From an uncultured Flavobacteriales bacterium (lineage in GTDB: Bacteria > Bacteroidota > Bacteroidia > Flavobacteriales_G > Salibacteraceae): a stretch of 54,325 nt of DNA. Below the pieces are notes generated by a model. That model did no database searches, had not been told where the DNA came from, and worked only from the letters and a program-made list of their open reading frames with translations. A program made the position numbers and the translations under genes. Below, piece by piece: positions 17,801-25,048 of the stretch. The DNA lies in assembly GCA_913062955.1 (NCBI GenBank), contig CAJXZP010000022.1, forward strand, positions 1 to 54,325. The letters run 5' to 3'. Numbering within the stretch: position 1 is the stretch's first letter; each line of letters opens with the position of its first letter.

Positions 17801-19268
17801 AAGTATTGTTTTTACTGATCTAAGTGTTTACCCTAATGTGGATTACTGGTCTTGGAATTTTGGGGATTCTCCAAATTTTGTGGTTCAATATTCGCCAGGA
17901 GCTCAAAATTTTTACAATGCTCCAGGTGATTATGATGTGACCTTGGTGGTCACCACTTCTTTTGGCTGTATGGATACACTAGTGATGTTCAACTTTATTA
18001 ATATAGGTGGGCCAACCGGTGTTATTGTTCATGAACCAGAAATTGGTTGTTTAAATCAAGATATGGTTTTTTCTGTGGATAGTATCAATGCAGATGCCCA
18101 AAAATTTGTATGGGACTTTGGTGATGGCGTAGTGGATACATCTTACGCATCTAATATTGCCATTGAACATAATTATAGTTTACCTGGATATTATTATGTT
18201 TCTGTAATCATTTCTGATTTGATGGGGCATTGTCAAATCACGGATACAATGACCATTGAAGTTCATGAAATACGTGCCGATTTCTTAATCACAGATACCG
18301 CTGGTTGTTCTCCATTATTTTTTCATGTAAATAATAATTCCATCGGTGAAGATCAAATTAATTGGCTATTAGATGGAATTGCACAAAGTCAGAACATACT
18401 TGATTCCTTTTTAATAAGTGAAGAAGGACCTCATATTGTTTCGCTGGCGGTATTTAGTAGTTACTCTCAATGTAGAGATACCCTAGATGTTGAAGTAACG
18501 GTGTTTCCAAACCCTGTGCTTACCGTATCCAATGATTTAACCATTTGTATTGGAGATAGTGTGAAACTGAATGCCGCAGGGGCTCAATCTTTTTCTTGGT
18601 GGCCAAATACTTTTTTATCGAATACTAATATTTCGGACCCATTTAGCTTTCCAGATAGTAATATAACCTACATTGTGGAAGGTCGTAATATATATGACTG
18701 TTGGGCTTTTGATACCATAAACCTCATTGTTCAACAACATATTAATTTGGATTCAATTAGTTCAGATACTACTATTTTCCTAGGGTCGGAATTAACCCTT
18801 AGAACCTTTACTTCAGACGGGCTTTGGTATAGTTGGTCTCCTCCTTTTGCCATGGGATGTACAGATTGTCCGGCCCCTCTAATTAAACCGTCTGAGTCCA
18901 CTTCATATCAACTGAGTTATGGTGATACAAATGGTTGTTTTCAGTATGATACAAGCGTTGTTGTAGAAGTACTGGATGAGTTTAAGGTAAGCATACCTAA
19001 TACTTTTACGCCTGGTTCGGATAACTTAAATGATACGTTCATTCCAGTGGTTTATGGGATGGAGAAAATGGAATATTTGAGAATTTATGACCGTTGGGGA
19101 GGTTTGGTTTTTGAAACCTACGACATAACCAAAGGTTGGGATGGAACCTTTAGAAATAAGCTTGTGGCTAACAATTCTGCTTTTTCATATACCACACGAT
19201 TTCGAAGGTACAACGGAGATTTAAAAGATTTTGTGGGTGTGGTGATTGTATTAATTAATGGAAAATAA
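14895..19268 (+). CDS. Large PKD-repeat surface protein with type IX gliding-motility C-terminal domain
   Basis: Translation appears to start at a TTG at 14895, because there is no in-frame ATG, GTG or nearer TTG before a signal peptide ending QAKA-Q. The body consists of about a dozen PKD-like Ig folds recognised by repeated WDFGDG/WSFGDG/WEFNDG cores followed by VTLTVSD-type strands, most with a Gly-Cys near the end. The last 95 residues (IPNTFTPGSDNLNDTF, YDRWGGLVFET, GWDGT) are the CHU_C/TIGR04131 domain that directs type B export by the type IX secretion system. The protein should be secreted or displayed at the surface and may serve in adhesion or gliding; no enzyme domain is seen. It is 1457 residues. 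Its stop codon directly abuts the stop of ribH on the other strand. Confidence 0.88.
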   Translation: MTTLNKYYILIGFLVISFFGKQAKAQLVADFVIYADSGCVPFVAQFLDSSSAQITYRHWDFGNGNTAIGNNTTPSASYNTSGIFNVTLTVSDGVDTVSITKIGAVSVFDIPNVSFAHQNVTTGCVNFPFSVNNTSPTGLIPIASWEWDFDDGSPLESGQNITHLYRSPGVFNVTLIITDALGCSSSFLETNLVNAKPKPVANFDSNDSLSVCGPPLTVNIFSTTTSSHPVIYNWTIGGNSYNTLNVNPTFLTSGGFDAELVVVNTIGCSDTLFIPNYIWIGSIIASMNIPDTACLNELKMFENTSFGGHDFYWDFGDGDTAMGANVFHAYSTPGIHTVTLVSSGGSTCDDTVTQDIFIETAHANFTSNPHLACETPFQVSFTDLSIGNDLSWEWRFGNVFGVPPFVLPNMSNLQHPGNTYWEEGTFDDTLIVTTRNGCRDTMIVVQNEEIIITESYWDASPKQGCFPLDVDFTNLADSMSRVATWWWEFNDGSPLEYSLNPSHTFLNVGIYPVILTIVSIDGCTATYQSDIAVGSQQNADFSIITTVSCASDTVYFTNLSSDTNLLNSYNWSFGDGSYMAVPDAYYSYMDTGYMDVILVASYNGCPDTLIVDSAIYINGPIIDVTSSFNCDSQNVVQFNGSSLGGTNWSWDFGDSSDFDTLNWSLLHTFPLGDGNYIVELTVWDSVTGCSDHLQHLAPIRFIHGMITPSDTTVCKGAKVVFNTGNSSNAISLVQWSIDGLSNQKLDNSNTHYYMNDLGAHTVYAVIRDIHGCFDTISHNYVVYQPVADYSILNSFGCAPFGVQFSDLSSSDTTIVDWDWDFGNGQTSFLQNPTFIFNGNGTTEYDISLTVTDTFGCANTILNFQDVLVIEPPSFFEIPDAEVCENSPVLFTNVTNGNYVYSWSFGDGTTSNIKNPVHEYGYPGWYDVSLTVIDSMGCDSTFVQLNGIEVEDTPVANFIANPSFSDCFPASIVFTDLSVYPNVDYWSWNFGDSPNFVVQYSPGAQNFYNAPGDYDVTLVVTTSFGCMDTLVMFNFINIGGPTGVIVHEPEIGCLNQDMVFSVDSINADAQKFVWDFGDGVVDTSYASNIAIEHNYSLPGYYYVSVIISDLMGHCQITDTMTIEVHEIRADFLITDTAGCSPLFFHVNNNSIGEDQINWLLDGIAQSQNILDSFLISEEGPHIVSLAVFSSYSQCRDTLDVEVTVFPNPVLTVSNDLTICIGDSVKLNAAGAQSFSWWPNTFLSNTNISDPFSFPDSNITYIVEGRNIYDCWAFDTINLIVQQHINLDSISSDTTIFLGSELTLRTFTSDGLWYSWSPPFAMGCTDCPAPLIKPSESTSYQLSYGDTNGCFQYDTSVVVEVLDEFKVSIPNTFTPGSDNLNDTFIPVVYGMEKMEYLRIYDRWGGLVFETYDITKGWDGTFRNKLVANNSAFSYTTRFRRYNGDLKDFVGVVIVLINGK

Positions 19269-19760
19269 CTATTTAATAGCAGATTTTAGTCCTAACATTT
19301 TTAAAGCTGTTACGCCAGCTTCAATTCCCTTGTTTCCATGAATACCGCCACTTCTATCAATGGATTGTTGTTTTGTATCATCTGTTAATACACCAAAAAT
19401 AATGGGCTTATTCGTTTTTAACCCGACATCTTTTACCCCTTGAGATACGGCTTGGCATACATAATCAAAATGAGCAGTTTCACCACGAATAACTGTTCCA
19501 ATACAAATAACCGCATCAATCCCCTCTTTTTCAGCTAGCCATTGAGCACTTAAAGGAAGTTCAAAAGCACCCGGTACATCAATTCTTAATACGTTTTCGG
19601 GTTTTACTCCATTTTCTAGTAAGACTTGTTCTGCACCCATGGCCAAATTTGAAGTGATATCATCATTCCACTCACTTCTAATAATAGCAATGGTAAATGG
19701 TGTTCCGTTGGGCAGGGTCGCAGAATTGTATTCAGAAAGATTGGTATGAATTGTGGCCAT
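19269..19760 (-). CDS. ribH: 6,7-dimethyl-8-ribityllumazine synthase
   Basis: At 163 residues this is the normal size for RibH. It shows PGAFELP, CIGTVIRGETAHFDYV with the catalytic His, and IIFGVLT followed by the Gln-Ser/Asp-Arg region near the C-terminus. It condenses 5-amino-6-ribitylaminouracil with 3,4-dihydroxy-2-butanone 4-phosphate in the penultimate step of riboflavin synthesis and usually forms a 60-subunit shell or a pentamer. No other rib gene is nearby and no FMN riboswitch is apparent upstream. It lies 45 bases after the DedA-like gene on the same strand and could be co-transcribed with it. No intergenic base separates its stop from that of the PKD gene. Confidence 0.96.
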   Translation of the reverse strand: MATIHTNLSEYNSATLPNGTPFTIAIIRSEWNDDITSNLAMGAEQVLLENGVKPENVLRIDVPGAFELPLSAQWLAEKEGIDAVICIGTVIRGETAHFDYVCQAVSQGVKDVGLKTNKPIIFGVLTDDTKQQSIDRSGGIHGNKGIEAGVTALKMLGLKSAIK

Positions 19761-19805
19761 ATGTTTTTTTTCTGTAAAAGTAAGCTTCCTTCTTAATTAT
19801 TGGAA

Positions 19806-20255
19806 CTAAAAGAACCATTCCACACCATATTTATAAGCTAAGGCTAATACTGTAAATCGTAATGATTTACCAATGAACATCCAAAAACTTGTCGTAATAG
19901 GAGGGATTCGTGCAAATCCTATGGCCGCAGCCATGGGATCTCCAATTCCAGGTAACCAGGTGAAAAAGGCATATAGCCAACCTCTTTTTTGAATGGAAAC
20001 CATATATCGCTCTATTTTGGACTGAGGAAGTCCGAACCACTTTTCTAACCAATCCCATTTGCCTAATCTTCCAATATAATAGGTAATCATGCCACCAATA
20101 GTATTTCCTATACTCGCAATTATCGTTAAGGAAAAACTGTCAAATTGGTTGTATAACAAACTAATAAAAATAGCCTCGGATCCAAATGGAAGCAGGGTTG
20201 CAGCTAAAATGGAAGAAATAAACATTCCTAAATACCCTAATTCAATCCAGTCCAT
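19806..20255 (-). CDS. YqaA-like small integral membrane protein (VTT/DedA superfamily)
   Basis: The 149 residues form about four hydrophobic segments with the VTT/SNARE-associated (DedA) pattern: LLPFGSEAIF in the first re-entrant region, GNTIGGMITYYIGR, then FTWLPGIGDPMAAAIGFAR. The size and these motifs match the YqaA family. DedA-superfamily proteins are linked to lipid flipping and proton-dependent membrane homeostasis, but the specific job of this subfamily is not established. It sits between the receiver gene (with its own terminator) and ribH, both on the same strand. Confidence 0.8.
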   Translation of the reverse strand: MDWIELGYLGMFISSILAATLLPFGSEAIFISLLYNQFDSFSLTIIASIGNTIGGMITYYIGRLGKWDWLEKWFGLPQSKIERYMVSIQKRGWLYAFFTWLPGIGDPMAAAIGFARIPPITTSFWMFIGKSLRFTVLALAYKYGVEWFF

Positions 20256-20292
20256 ACCGCAAAAATAGGTGTTAATGTCTAAGATTATTGGG

Positions 20293-20321
20293 TGAAAAAA
20301 AAGAGATGTAATTCATCTCTT
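20293..20321 (-). terminator. Terminator of the lone receiver gene
   Basis: On the minus strand AAGAGATG and CATCTCTT pair around a five-base loop and are followed by eight T. It lies immediately after the stop codon at 20330. Confidence 0.8.
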
Positions 20322-20329
20322 AAAAATTA

Positions 20330-20818
20330 TTAGGAAAGCATTTCCTGTCGGAGTAAAAATTCCAATTGTTCATTAGATAGTTTAAGTTGATCCATCATAA
20401 ATTTATTTTCTTTTCTTAATTGATGGGTTTCAAAAGCATTAGAAATAATGTTTTTTAAATAGGTCTCATCCCAAGGTTTCTGAACATAGTGGTAAATTCG
20501 GCCTTTATTAATGGCATCAATTACAGCTTGTATATCGCTAAACCCTGTAATAAGAATACGAATGGTTTCTGGGTAATCTGGTACGATGGATTCTAAAAAT
20601 TCAACCCCTGTCATAAATGGCATTCGTTGATCAGTTAGGACAATTGAAATATTTTGTTGTTCTAATATTTTACGGCCCTCAGCTCCAGATTCGGCAGTGA
20701 ATATTTTAAAATCTCTACGAAATGCGGCTTTAAAACTTTTTAAATTATTGACTTCATCATCAACATATAGTAAAGTCAGTTTATCCTGACCTTTGATTAT
20801 TTTAGTGTCTTCAGACAT
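20330..20818 (-). CDS. Single-domain response regulator with C-terminal helix
   Basis: From the ATG at 20818 (162 residues) the protein has a complete receiver domain: the acidic pocket in YVDDE (Asp20-Asp21), the phospho-acceptor Asp63 in LTDQRMP, a Thr in LITGFSD and the Lys of VQKPW. After the receiver comes only a helical, Glu/Leu-rich tail, with no DNA-binding, GGDEF or HD-GYP domain. An in-frame ATG at 20881 would add 21 basic residues and is less likely. The receiver closely resembles that of the hybrid at 25041 (DQRMP, ITGFSDIQAVIDAINKG versus LTGYSDIKAVMDAINKG). The gene faces away from the ThiF operon across a 179-base gap, so it probably belongs to the same signalling circuit. Confidence 0.88.
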   Translation of the reverse strand: MSEDTKIIKGQDKLTLLYVDDEVNNLKSFKAAFRRDFKIFTAESGAEGRKILEQQNISIVLTDQRMPFMTGVEFLESIVPDYPETIRILITGFSDIQAVIDAINKGRIYHYVQKPWDETYLKNIISNAFETHQLRKENKFMMDQLKLSNEQLEFLLRQEMLS

Positions 20819-20846
20819 ATTTCCACGCTTTGGGGGTTTTGTTGCT

Positions 20847-20854
20847 CGAAAGTA
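20847..20854 (-). promoter_or_regulatory. Candidate -7 box of the lone receiver gene
   Basis: On the minus strand the octamer is TACTTTCG, identical to the box ahead of icmF and one mismatch from TAnnTTTG. It lies 28 bases before the ATG at 20818. Confidence 0.35.
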
Positions 20855-20961
20855 CTTTAAAATCATTATATGTTTTGACATAATAATGGAAAATAAAATT
20901 TTGGTGATAACAATTGATATTTAGCTGTAAGTGGAGGGAGGGGGTAAAGTACCGATTTAGT

Positions 20962-20969
20962 TACTTTTG
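20962..20969 (+). promoter_or_regulatory. Candidate -7 box of the ThiF-GNAT-kinase operon
   Basis: TACTTTTG is an exact match to TAnnTTTG, 28 bases before the ATG at 20998. A G-rich stretch, GTGGAGGGAGGGGG, lies just upstream where the -33 element would be; no TTTG is seen there. Confidence 0.5.
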
Positions 20970-20997
20970 ATTGAAGTTAATTCTAATACGAATAATT

Positions 20998-22098
20998 ATG
21001 GAAGATTTTTTTAAATCTACTGAAAACGAGGTGGGTATTTTTCGCCCGTTGTTTTTTCGATTGATAGATGAGACTACCATACTATCACTAAAAGCGTTGT
21101 TGACTGATAATCCCCATATTTCAGTTATAAATGAAATAGAAGGTCAAGTACGAGAGTTAGTAAAATCTCGGTTTCCGGCTGGTTTGGAGTCTCATCATAT
21201 GGATAATAGGGTTGCGGATGTTTTCGGCAATCAGTCTAAAGATACCTATGGCGTATGGGTTTACTACCCATGGACTAATAAGTTGGTTCATATTTTGGAC
21301 GAATCAGAATTTGTTGAATTAAGAACCAATAGAAACCAGAATAAAATCACCAAGGAAGAACAACTGCTTCTTTCTAAAAAAAAGATAGGTATTATTGGAT
21401 TGAGTGTTGGGCAATCCATTGCTTTAACCTTAACTATGGAAAGAGGTTGTGGTGAATTGAGGATAGCTGATTTTGATATTCTAGAATTATCAAATTTTAA
21501 TAGAATTAGAACTCCATTATTCAATCTGGGAGTGCCAAAAGTCATCGCTACCGCTCGAGAGATATCCGAAATTGATCCATTTGTCCATGTGAAAATATTT
21601 GAAGAAGGGATTACATCTGCAAACATGAGTGATTTTATGTTAGGCGATGGTAAACTAGATATCCTTGTAGATGAGTGTGACAGTTTAGATATTAAAATTA
21701 AAGTCCGTGAGTTTGCTAAAGAACACCAAATACCGGTCATAATGGATACCTCAGATAGAGGTATGTTAGATGTGGAAAGGTTTGATTTAGAACCGAAACG
21801 CCCCATTTTTCATGGTCGTGTAGAGGGAATTAACTCGGAGAAGTTAAAAGGGTTGAGTAATGCGGAAAAGATTCCTTTTGTTTTGAAAATTTTAGGATTT
21901 GATGATTTATCAACAAGAGCAAAGTCTTCTTTAGCTGAAGTTAATAAAACGATAAGTACATGGCCACAATTGGCAACTTCTGTTATTTTGGGCGGTGCTG
22001 TGGGAGCAGATGTTAGTAGACGTATATTACTCAATGAATTTCATGATTCGGGTAGGTATTATGTGGATATTGAGGGGATTATTAAGAATAAAATATAG
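20998..22098 (+). CDS. ThiF/E1-like adenylating enzyme (Rv1355c-like N-terminal part)
   Basis: The ATG at 20998 gives 366 residues; an in-frame TTG at 20971 is less likely. An N-terminal region of unknown fold (with YGVWVYYPWTNKLVHIL) leads into a Rossmann ThiF domain with IGIIGLSVGQSIALTL for the nucleotide, IADFDILELSNFNRIR (the E1 D-x-x-E-x-SN-x-N-R pattern) and VDECDS. E1-like proteins adenylate a carboxyl group on a protein or small molecule. The sequence recalls the ThiF half of mycobacterial Rv1355c-type proteins, which carry a second nitroreductase-like half that is missing here. No zinc CxxC pairs are seen and no ubiquitin-like or sulphur-carrier partner is encoded nearby. It is the first gene of a five-gene operon. 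Substrate unknown. Confidence 0.75.
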   Translation: MEDFFKSTENEVGIFRPLFFRLIDETTILSLKALLTDNPHISVINEIEGQVRELVKSRFPAGLESHHMDNRVADVFGNQSKDTYGVWVYYPWTNKLVHILDESEFVELRTNRNQNKITKEEQLLLSKKKIGIIGLSVGQSIALTLTMERGCGELRIADFDILELSNFNRIRTPLFNLGVPKVIATAREISEIDPFVHVKIFEEGITSANMSDFMLGDGKLDILVDECDSLDIKIKVREFAKEHQIPVIMDTSDRGMLDVERFDLEPKRPIFHGRVEGINSEKLKGLSNAEKIPFVLKILGFDDLSTRAKSSLAEVNKTISTWPQLATSVILGGAVGADVSRRILLNEFHDSGRYYVDIEGIIKNKI

Positions 22099-22172
22099 TA
22101 CACTAATTTCAATTATCTTTAAGTTAACTAACAAGTTAATACCGGCATAAAAGAAATTGTTATGAATTACAT

Positions 22173-22880
22173 ATGTTAAGAGTTAGAGCATTTAGAGCAC
22201 CAGATGATATGGAGGCGGGTGAAAGATTCGCATTGGGGCATAAGAAAGTGTTGGAAGACATAGGTGTTAAAGTTACATCTGGCCGAAATGATTGGATTGC
22301 AGATCCATTTGTTTATGTGATGGTTGTGGAAGATACTGCAAATGAAAATAAAGTGGTTGGTGGTGCCCGACTTCATGTAGCGAATCGTGAAAAAGAACTA
22401 CCTATGGTAGAGGCTATAGGTCAAGTGGATGATGGTATTTATCCTCAAGTGGACGTTATGGTGGATGATGGCGTTGCTGAAGTGTGTGGCTTATGGAACT
22501 CAAATGAAATTGCAGGGCTTGGCATCGGAAGTAATATTTTGGTTAGAATTTGCATTGCTATAGCTAAACAAGCTAATTTAACCAAGTTAGTGGCCTTGGT
22601 TGCAAGACATACATTACGGAAGGCCATTCAAAAAGGGTTTGAAGTGATTACAACAGTTGGAGATGAGGGTAAATTTAATTATCCTAAACTGGATCTGGTA
22701 GCCACGGCTATAGTTTTGAATGATGTCGAGGATTTATCTAAGGCCATAGAGTATGAAAGAATTGAAATTTTGGAATTAAGAAGAAGAAACTTTTTTGTAT
22801 GTACTGTAAAATGGCCCAAAGGCGAATTTGAGCTAGAATATCAGTTATTGCTTTCTTCCATTCAAAAAATTGGAATTTAA
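22173..22880 (+). CDS. GNAT-fold acyltransferase resembling LuxI-type autoinducer synthases
   Basis: This 235-residue protein looks like a GNAT acyltransferase. It has VVGGARLHV in the position of the LuxI GxxRL strand, AEVCGLW (compare the WEiSR strand of LuxI), the acyl-CoA-type loop AGLGIGSNIL, and LTKLVALVARHTLRKAIQKGF as the last helix and strand. The C-terminal 60 residues are extra and not recognised. No family name is certain; the LuxI resemblance is in the order of motifs, not in close identity. The ATG at 22173 follows the ThiF gene by 74 bases, and its stop is eight bases before the kinase gene, so the acyltransferase and kinase are almost surely made together. A role in making or attaching an acyl group that the kinase senses is an inference. 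Confidence 0.6.
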   Translation: MLRVRAFRAPDDMEAGERFALGHKKVLEDIGVKVTSGRNDWIADPFVYVMVVEDTANENKVVGGARLHVANREKELPMVEAIGQVDDGIYPQVDVMVDDGVAEVCGLWNSNEIAGLGIGSNILVRICIAIAKQANLTKLVALVARHTLRKAIQKGFEVITTVGDEGKFNYPKLDLVATAIVLNDVEDLSKAIEYERIEILELRRRNFFVCTVKWPKGEFELEYQLLLSSIQKIGI

Positions 22881-22888
22881 AAAGGAAA

Positions 22889-25048
22889 ATGAAACTAGTA
22901 AAAATAATCGTATTATTTCTAATTCTACCTTTTTCGGGTTGGACGAGCTCTGTGGTTAAATTAGTTAACAGCAGTGAGGTAATTCGGGTCAAAAACTTTG
23001 AGTTTTTAATTGATTCGAGTATGCAGTTCACTATTAATAATATTGAACTCAATGAATTTAGTCCGTTAAATGAAACTAATTATACAGATCTTCAAAATAC
23101 GCACTCTACATGGGTAAGAATTAAATATACTACTTCGGAAGAGTTTTCTAACGTGGTATTGCTTATTGATCAAGCCAACCTAGATACAATTGAACTTTAT
23201 CAAAGAGGGCAACTGGGAATTTGGGAAAAAACGATGTATGGAAACAACTTCCCATTCTCCACTCGAAAGTACGAAACCACCCACTTTATTTTTGATTTAC
23301 AAACCGCTACCGAGGAAAGGGAAATATACCTGAGAATAAAAAACAATGTCCAAACTTCCTATAATATTATTATAGGTGAAAATACGACCGTTTTTAATTA
23401 CGAGCAAAATGGAAATATTCTATTCGCCATAATACTAGGTGTATTTGCGGTGATGATTATGTATAATTTGTTTTTATATATGGTCATTAAAGAAACCGTG
23501 TATTTAATCTATGTCATACAGTCGTTTTTTACCGGGTTATTGCAAACAGTACTGTTTGGATTTTCTTATCAATTCTTTTGGCCTAACAAGATTCAGTTTC
23601 AAGAATATGGATTAGAGTTTCTTACCATTGTTGGAACTATTTTCGGATTAGTTTTTATGAATGTATTCCTAAAAACGAAGTATCATGTTCCGAAATTATT
23701 TAGGTTATCAAAAGTATTTATTGGGTTTTATTTGGTCTTGGGTTTGGTGGTTTGGTATAATATCACTTTTGTAAATGCTGTTTTATTAGTTTTTCAACCC
23801 ATAATAGCTCTATTTATTCTTTTTGTTGCCATAAAAGTTATGGTGGGAGGATATAGGCCTGCAAGATTTTATTTGTTGTCTTGGTCCGTATTTTTAATCG
23901 GTATTTTAATTTTTGTTTTGTCTGAAGTAGGAATTATTGAACGAAATAACTTTACCACATTAACCATGACATTTGGTGCTGGCTTAGAAACTGTGCTATT
24001 ATCGTTTGCCCTAGCTAATAGAATTAATATATTAAAATCAGAACAGGAAGAAGCGGTTTCTAAATCTTTTCGTTTAGAAAAGGAAAAGGCAACATTAATC
24101 CAGGAGCAATACCTTGTTTTGGAACAAAAGGTGGTGGAACGAACCGAACAATTAAATACGATCAATTCAAAATTGGGAGAAAAAAATCAAGAAATAGAAT
24201 TGGCGTATTCTGATCTTAAGGATGCGCAATCGCAATTGGTTACGGCAGAAAAAATGTCCTCCTTGGGACAGTTGACTGCCGGGATTGCTCATGAAATTAA
24301 TAACCCAATTAACTTTGTAAGTTCAAATGTGTCTCCATTAAGAAGGGATGTAGATGATTTAATTGAACTATTTGAAAAAACGGAGGCTATCGCGAAGCTA
24401 AATTTAGAACCGAGTAAATTTGAAGAAATAGAGGCATTTAAGGAAGAAATAGAATTCCCATACATTGTGGATGAAATCAACGACCTTTTGGATGGGATGA
24501 AAGATGGTGCTAACCGTACCGTTGAAATAATTAAGGGATTAAAGCTATTTTCTAGAGTGGATGAGGACGACCTGAAAAAAGTGAATTTAGAAGAAGGAAT
24601 AAATGCTACATTGGTACTTTTGAGTAGCCATTTAAAACACCATATTGAGGTGGAAACTAACTTCTCTGGTATTCCTAACGTAGATTGCTACGGAGGGAAA
24701 ATGAACCAGGTTTTTATGAATATTCTAAGTAATGCCATTCATGCGGTTAGTGAAAGAACTGCAGGCGAAGGCAAAATTGTAATTTCGACCACCCAGGATA
24801 CTTCGAATGTATTTATATCCATTAAGGATAATGGAAAAGGAATGACATCAGAAGTGAAAAATAAACTTTTTGAACCATTCTTTACCACCAAACCAGTAGG
24901 AGAGGGAACAGGCTTAGGATTATCTATCGTTTTTACAATAATTGAAAAAATTAACGGGGAAATTGATGTGAATTCTGAACTTGAAATCGGTACTGAATTC
25001 TTAATCAAACTACCCATAACAAACACTAACACCACCTACCATGATTGA
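22889..25048 (+). CDS. 7TMR-DISM membrane histidine kinase
   Basis: A signal peptide (MKLVKIIVLFLILPFSGW) leads to a periplasmic 7TMR-DISMED2-type beta domain to about residue 170. Seven hydrophobic helices follow to about 375, then a coiled coil (about 385-445, QEQYLVLEQKVVERTEQL). The kinase core has His468 in AGIAHEINNPINF, a class related to NtrB-type kinases, and an ATPase domain with NILSNAIHAV, DNGKGM and GTGLGLSIV. 719 residues. Extracellular DISMED2 domains are thought to bind carbohydrates or other small ligands. It has no receiver of its own, and the next gene overlaps it by eight bases and begins with a receiver, so phosphotransfer to that protein is likely. The DQRMP-type receivers encoded nearby are natural partners. 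Confidence 0.9.
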   Translation: MKLVKIIVLFLILPFSGWTSSVVKLVNSSEVIRVKNFEFLIDSSMQFTINNIELNEFSPLNETNYTDLQNTHSTWVRIKYTTSEEFSNVVLLIDQANLDTIELYQRGQLGIWEKTMYGNNFPFSTRKYETTHFIFDLQTATEEREIYLRIKNNVQTSYNIIIGENTTVFNYEQNGNILFAIILGVFAVMIMYNLFLYMVIKETVYLIYVIQSFFTGLLQTVLFGFSYQFFWPNKIQFQEYGLEFLTIVGTIFGLVFMNVFLKTKYHVPKLFRLSKVFIGFYLVLGLVVWYNITFVNAVLLVFQPIIALFILFVAIKVMVGGYRPARFYLLSWSVFLIGILIFVLSEVGIIERNNFTTLTMTFGAGLETVLLSFALANRINILKSEQEEAVSKSFRLEKEKATLIQEQYLVLEQKVVERTEQLNTINSKLGEKNQEIELAYSDLKDAQSQLVTAEKMSSLGQLTAGIAHEINNPINFVSSNVSPLRRDVDDLIELFEKTEAIAKLNLEPSKFEEIEAFKEEIEFPYIVDEINDLLDGMKDGANRTVEIIKGLKLFSRVDEDDLKKVNLEEGINATLVLLSSHLKHHIEVETNFSGIPNVDCYGGKMNQVFMNILSNAIHAVSERTAGEGKIVISTTQDTSNVFISIKDNGKGMTSEVKNKLFEPFFTTKPVGEGTGLGLSIVFTIIEKINGEIDVNSELEIGTEFLIKLPITNTNTTYHD

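Noticed and set aside
21288-21806. A 172-codon minus-strand frame inside the ThiF gene
   Set aside because: It lies wholly opposite a well-supported gene, has a low-complexity Ser/Ile/Leu-rich translation and no family motif, so it is a shadow frame.
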